Of a DNA stretch of 64,000 nt, positions 61,218 to 64,000 are shown one piece after another (the stretch's first letter is position 1; the number at the start of each line of letters is the position of its first letter). Origin of the DNA: DAOMNN01 sp050486545 (lineage in GTDB: Bacteria; Pseudomonadota; Gammaproteobacteria; Burkholderiales; Rhodocyclaceae). The position numbers and the translations under genes were made by a program. Location: positions 58,285 through 122,284 of the forward strand of contig JBJHDM010000001.1 of assembly GCA_050486545.1 (NCBI GenBank). Reading direction: 5' to 3'. The notes beneath the pieces are model-generated. The model made no database searches. It was not told the origin of the DNA and was given only the letters and a program-made list of their open reading frames with translations.

Positions 61218-61990
61218 GATGATGCTCCCGGAGCGTGCGGCACCTCGCCGGTGTCGCCGATCCAGCCGTAGCCATGCTCCTCCAGCTCCAGGGCGAGCTC
61301 GCGTCCGCCCGAGCGCACGATGCGGCCCTTGGACAGCACATGCACCCGGTCCGGCACGATGTAGTCGAGCAGGCGCTGATAGTGGGTGATGACGATCAGC
61401 GAGCGTTCGGGCGAGCGCAAGCGGTTGACCCCGTCGGCGACGATCTTCATCGCATCGATGTCCAGCCCGGAGTCGGTCTCGTCGAGGATCGCCAGCCTGG
61501 GCTCGAGCAGCACCATCTGCAGCACTTCGTTGCGCTTCTTCTCGCCCCCCGAGAAACCCTCGTTGACCGAGCGGTAGAGGAACTCCTCGCTCATGCCGAC
61601 GGACTTCATCTCGGCCTTGACGCGGGCGAGAAAGTCCATCGCGTCGAACTCCGGCAGGCCGCGGTGGCGGCGCACCGCGTTGACGGCGGCCTTCAGGAAG
61701 TAGGCGTTGGACACGCCGGGGATCTCGACCGGGTACTGGAAGGCGAGGAACAGGCCGGCACGCGCCCGTTCCTCGGCGGGCATCGCCAGCAGGTCCTGTC
61801 CGTCCCAGATGACGCGGCCGTCGTCGACCGCGAAGGTCTCGCGCCCGGCAAGCACCTGGGCGAGCGTGCTCTTGCCCGAGCCGTTCGGCCCCATGATGGC
61901 GTGGACCTCGCCGTCCTTCACGTGCAGGTCCAGTCCCCTGAGGATCGCCTTGCCGTCCACCGAGGCCTGCAGGTTGTTGATGTCGAGCAT
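61214..61990 (-). CDS. sufC: SufC ATPase
   Basis: The 258-residue ABC-type ATPase has Walker A GPNGSGKST, the signature FSGGEKKRNEVLQM and Walker B LAILDETDSGLD, with the EKKR/LDETDSGLD forms typical of SufC. It drives conformational change of the SufBCD scaffold. It lies 12 bp after sufB. Confidence 0.97.
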   Translation of the reverse strand: MLDINNLQASVDGKAILRGLDLHVKDGEVHAIMGPNGSGKSTLAQVLAGRETFAVDDGRVIWDGQDLLAMPAEERARAGLFLAFQYPVEIPGVSNAYFLKAAVNAVRRHRGLPEFDAMDFLARVKAEMKSVGMSEEFLYRSVNEGFSGGEKKRNEVLQMVLLEPRLAILDETDSGLDIDAMKIVADGVNRLRSPERSLIVITHYQRLLDYIVPDRVHVLSKGRIVRSGGRELALELEEHGYGWIGDTGEVPHAPGASS

Positions 61991-62002
61991 GCCTGTCTCT
62001 CC

Positions 62003-63457
<1,455 letters not shown>

Positions 63458-63473
63458 GAATCGTTCCTCCTGC

Positions 63474-63944
63474 TCATGAGAGCGACGACTTGGCGCGTCG
63501 CTCGGGTCCGTGGAGAAGATGCAGGCCGCTTCCCAGGGCCGAAGGTGCAGCCAGGTCGGCAAGGCGAACGTCCTCGAGAGCGCGACGCACCACGGTATTG
63601 ATCTGCAGCCAATTGACGCGGATCCGGCAATCGGTCTCGCGTTCGCACAGGCCGGCCGTCGTGCTGCACTCGGTCAGCCCGAACGGCTGGTCCTCCAATG
63701 CGTCGATGATGTCGGCCACGGTGATCGATCGGGCCGGGCGTGCGAGCGTGTAGCCGCCGCGTGCCCCCCGCAGGCTCGTCACCAGGTCGTGCCGGCCGAG
63801 TGTCTTCAGGACCTTGCTGACCGTGGGCAATCCAAGCCCGAGCGCTTCGGCCAGTTCCGCCGCACTGTGCAGGCGGTCGGGCTGGCCCGCGATGTGGGTC
63901 AGGATCAGGGTGCCGTAGTCGGTGAGTTTGCTGATGCGCAGCAT
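63474..63944 (-). CDS. Rrf2-family iron-sulfur-sensing regulator of suf (IscR-like)
   Basis: The 156-residue protein has the Rrf2 winged helix (MLRISKLTDYGTLIL, then SLRGARGGYTLAR) and three cysteines at 93, 100 and 106, corresponding to the [2Fe-2S] ligands 92, 98 and 104 of E. coli IscR. The spacing differs slightly from IscR and suits the SUF-associated Rrf2 branch. It heads the suf operon and probably represses it when clusters are plentiful. Confidence 0.93.
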   Translation of the reverse strand: MLRISKLTDYGTLILTHIAGQPDRLHSAAELAEALGLGLPTVSKVLKTLGRHDLVTSLRGARGGYTLARPARSITVADIIDALEDQPFGLTECSTTAGLCERETDCRIRVNWLQINTVVRRALEDVRLADLAAPSALGSGLHLLHGPERRAKSSLS

Positions 63945-63980
63945 GGCGATTCACCTTCGTATGCAGGATTTGCTTAAATC

Positions 63981-63995
63981 GTACTAAAATAGTAC
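63981..63995. promoter_or_regulatory. palindromic operator upstream of the suf operon
   Basis: GTACTA-AAA-TAGTAC is a perfect inverted repeat with 3-bp spacer, 36 bp before the regulator start. The core resembles the ACTAAAATAGT centre of IscR type 1 and other Rrf2-family sites. Further flanking bases lie beyond the window end. Confidence 0.6.
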
Positions 63996-64000
63996 TAGTT

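Overview
The window is a contiguous, uniformly GC-rich chromosomal segment with dense, short-spaced operons. The gene content points to a facultatively anaerobic, probably denitrifying betaproteobacterium of the Azoarcus/Thauera/Aromatoleum kind. The reasons are a complete three-gene 2-oxoglutarate:NADP+ oxidoreductase (korCAB) of the type described from Azoarcus evansii, the oxygen-independent ubiquinone genes ubiUVT, an nnrS gene, the argS-SPOR-dsbA order common in betaproteobacteria, and the large NAD-dependent glutamate dehydrogenase. The taxonomic placement is inference. I saw no rRNA, tRNA, CRISPR array, insertion sequence or phage gene.

Layout. (1) 82-5643: fatty acyl-CoA genes (YciA-like thioesterase, hydroxyacyl-CoA dehydrogenase/hydratase, thiolase, DUF4442 protein, crotonase). 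(2) 5749-7708: membrane-anchored thioredoxin-fold protein, LysR regulator and tag DNA glycosylase. (3) 7743-13112: an aerotolerance-like locus with MoxR ATPase, DUF58 protein, two VWA proteins and a membrane-anchored HtrA-like protease. (4) 13125-16804: two MFS transporters and a LysR regulator divergent from the second. (5) 17071-20472: Aer-type chemoreceptor, metallo-beta-lactamase-fold protein and HAD phosphatase. (6) 20647-25342: korC-korA-korB. (7) 25349-30644: methyltransferase, Phd/VapC pair, NodIJ-like ABC exporter, glutathione S-transferase, alpha/beta hydrolase and [2Fe-2S] ferredoxin. (8) 30725-37499: VanZ protein, diguanylate cyclase, ubiUVT and a sodium:solute symporter. (9) 37617-43583: a tight five-gene operon of TonB receptor, three-part ABC importer and NnrS. 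(10) 43797-49246: ubiB, argS, SPOR protein, dsbA and a PilZ-like protein. (11) 49247-49882: a non-coding region with two copies of a hairpin-rich repeat. (12) 49883-57600: glutamate dehydrogenase, universal stress protein, thioredoxin, and a class II aldolase divergent from a TetR regulator. (13) 57610-63944: a complete Rrf2 regulator-sufBCDSUT operon.

How it fits together. Several modules serve a switch between oxic and anoxic life. UbiB, needed generally for ubiquinone synthesis, lies in the same window as UbiUVT, which replaces the O2-dependent hydroxylases. KorABC would supply reducing power from 2-oxoglutarate under anoxia. The suf operon would supply the iron-sulfur clusters that Kor and UbiU/UbiV need. 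The two most interesting regulatory observations are FNR/Dnr-type palindromes upstream of ubiU and of the TonB-ABC-nnrS operon. Each lies exactly 41.5 bp upstream of the start predicted from a plausible -10 element, as in a class II FNR-type promoter. The TonB-ABC-NnrS operon is the best candidate for an undescribed function: an uptake system of unknown substrate joined to an NO-linked membrane haem/copper protein.
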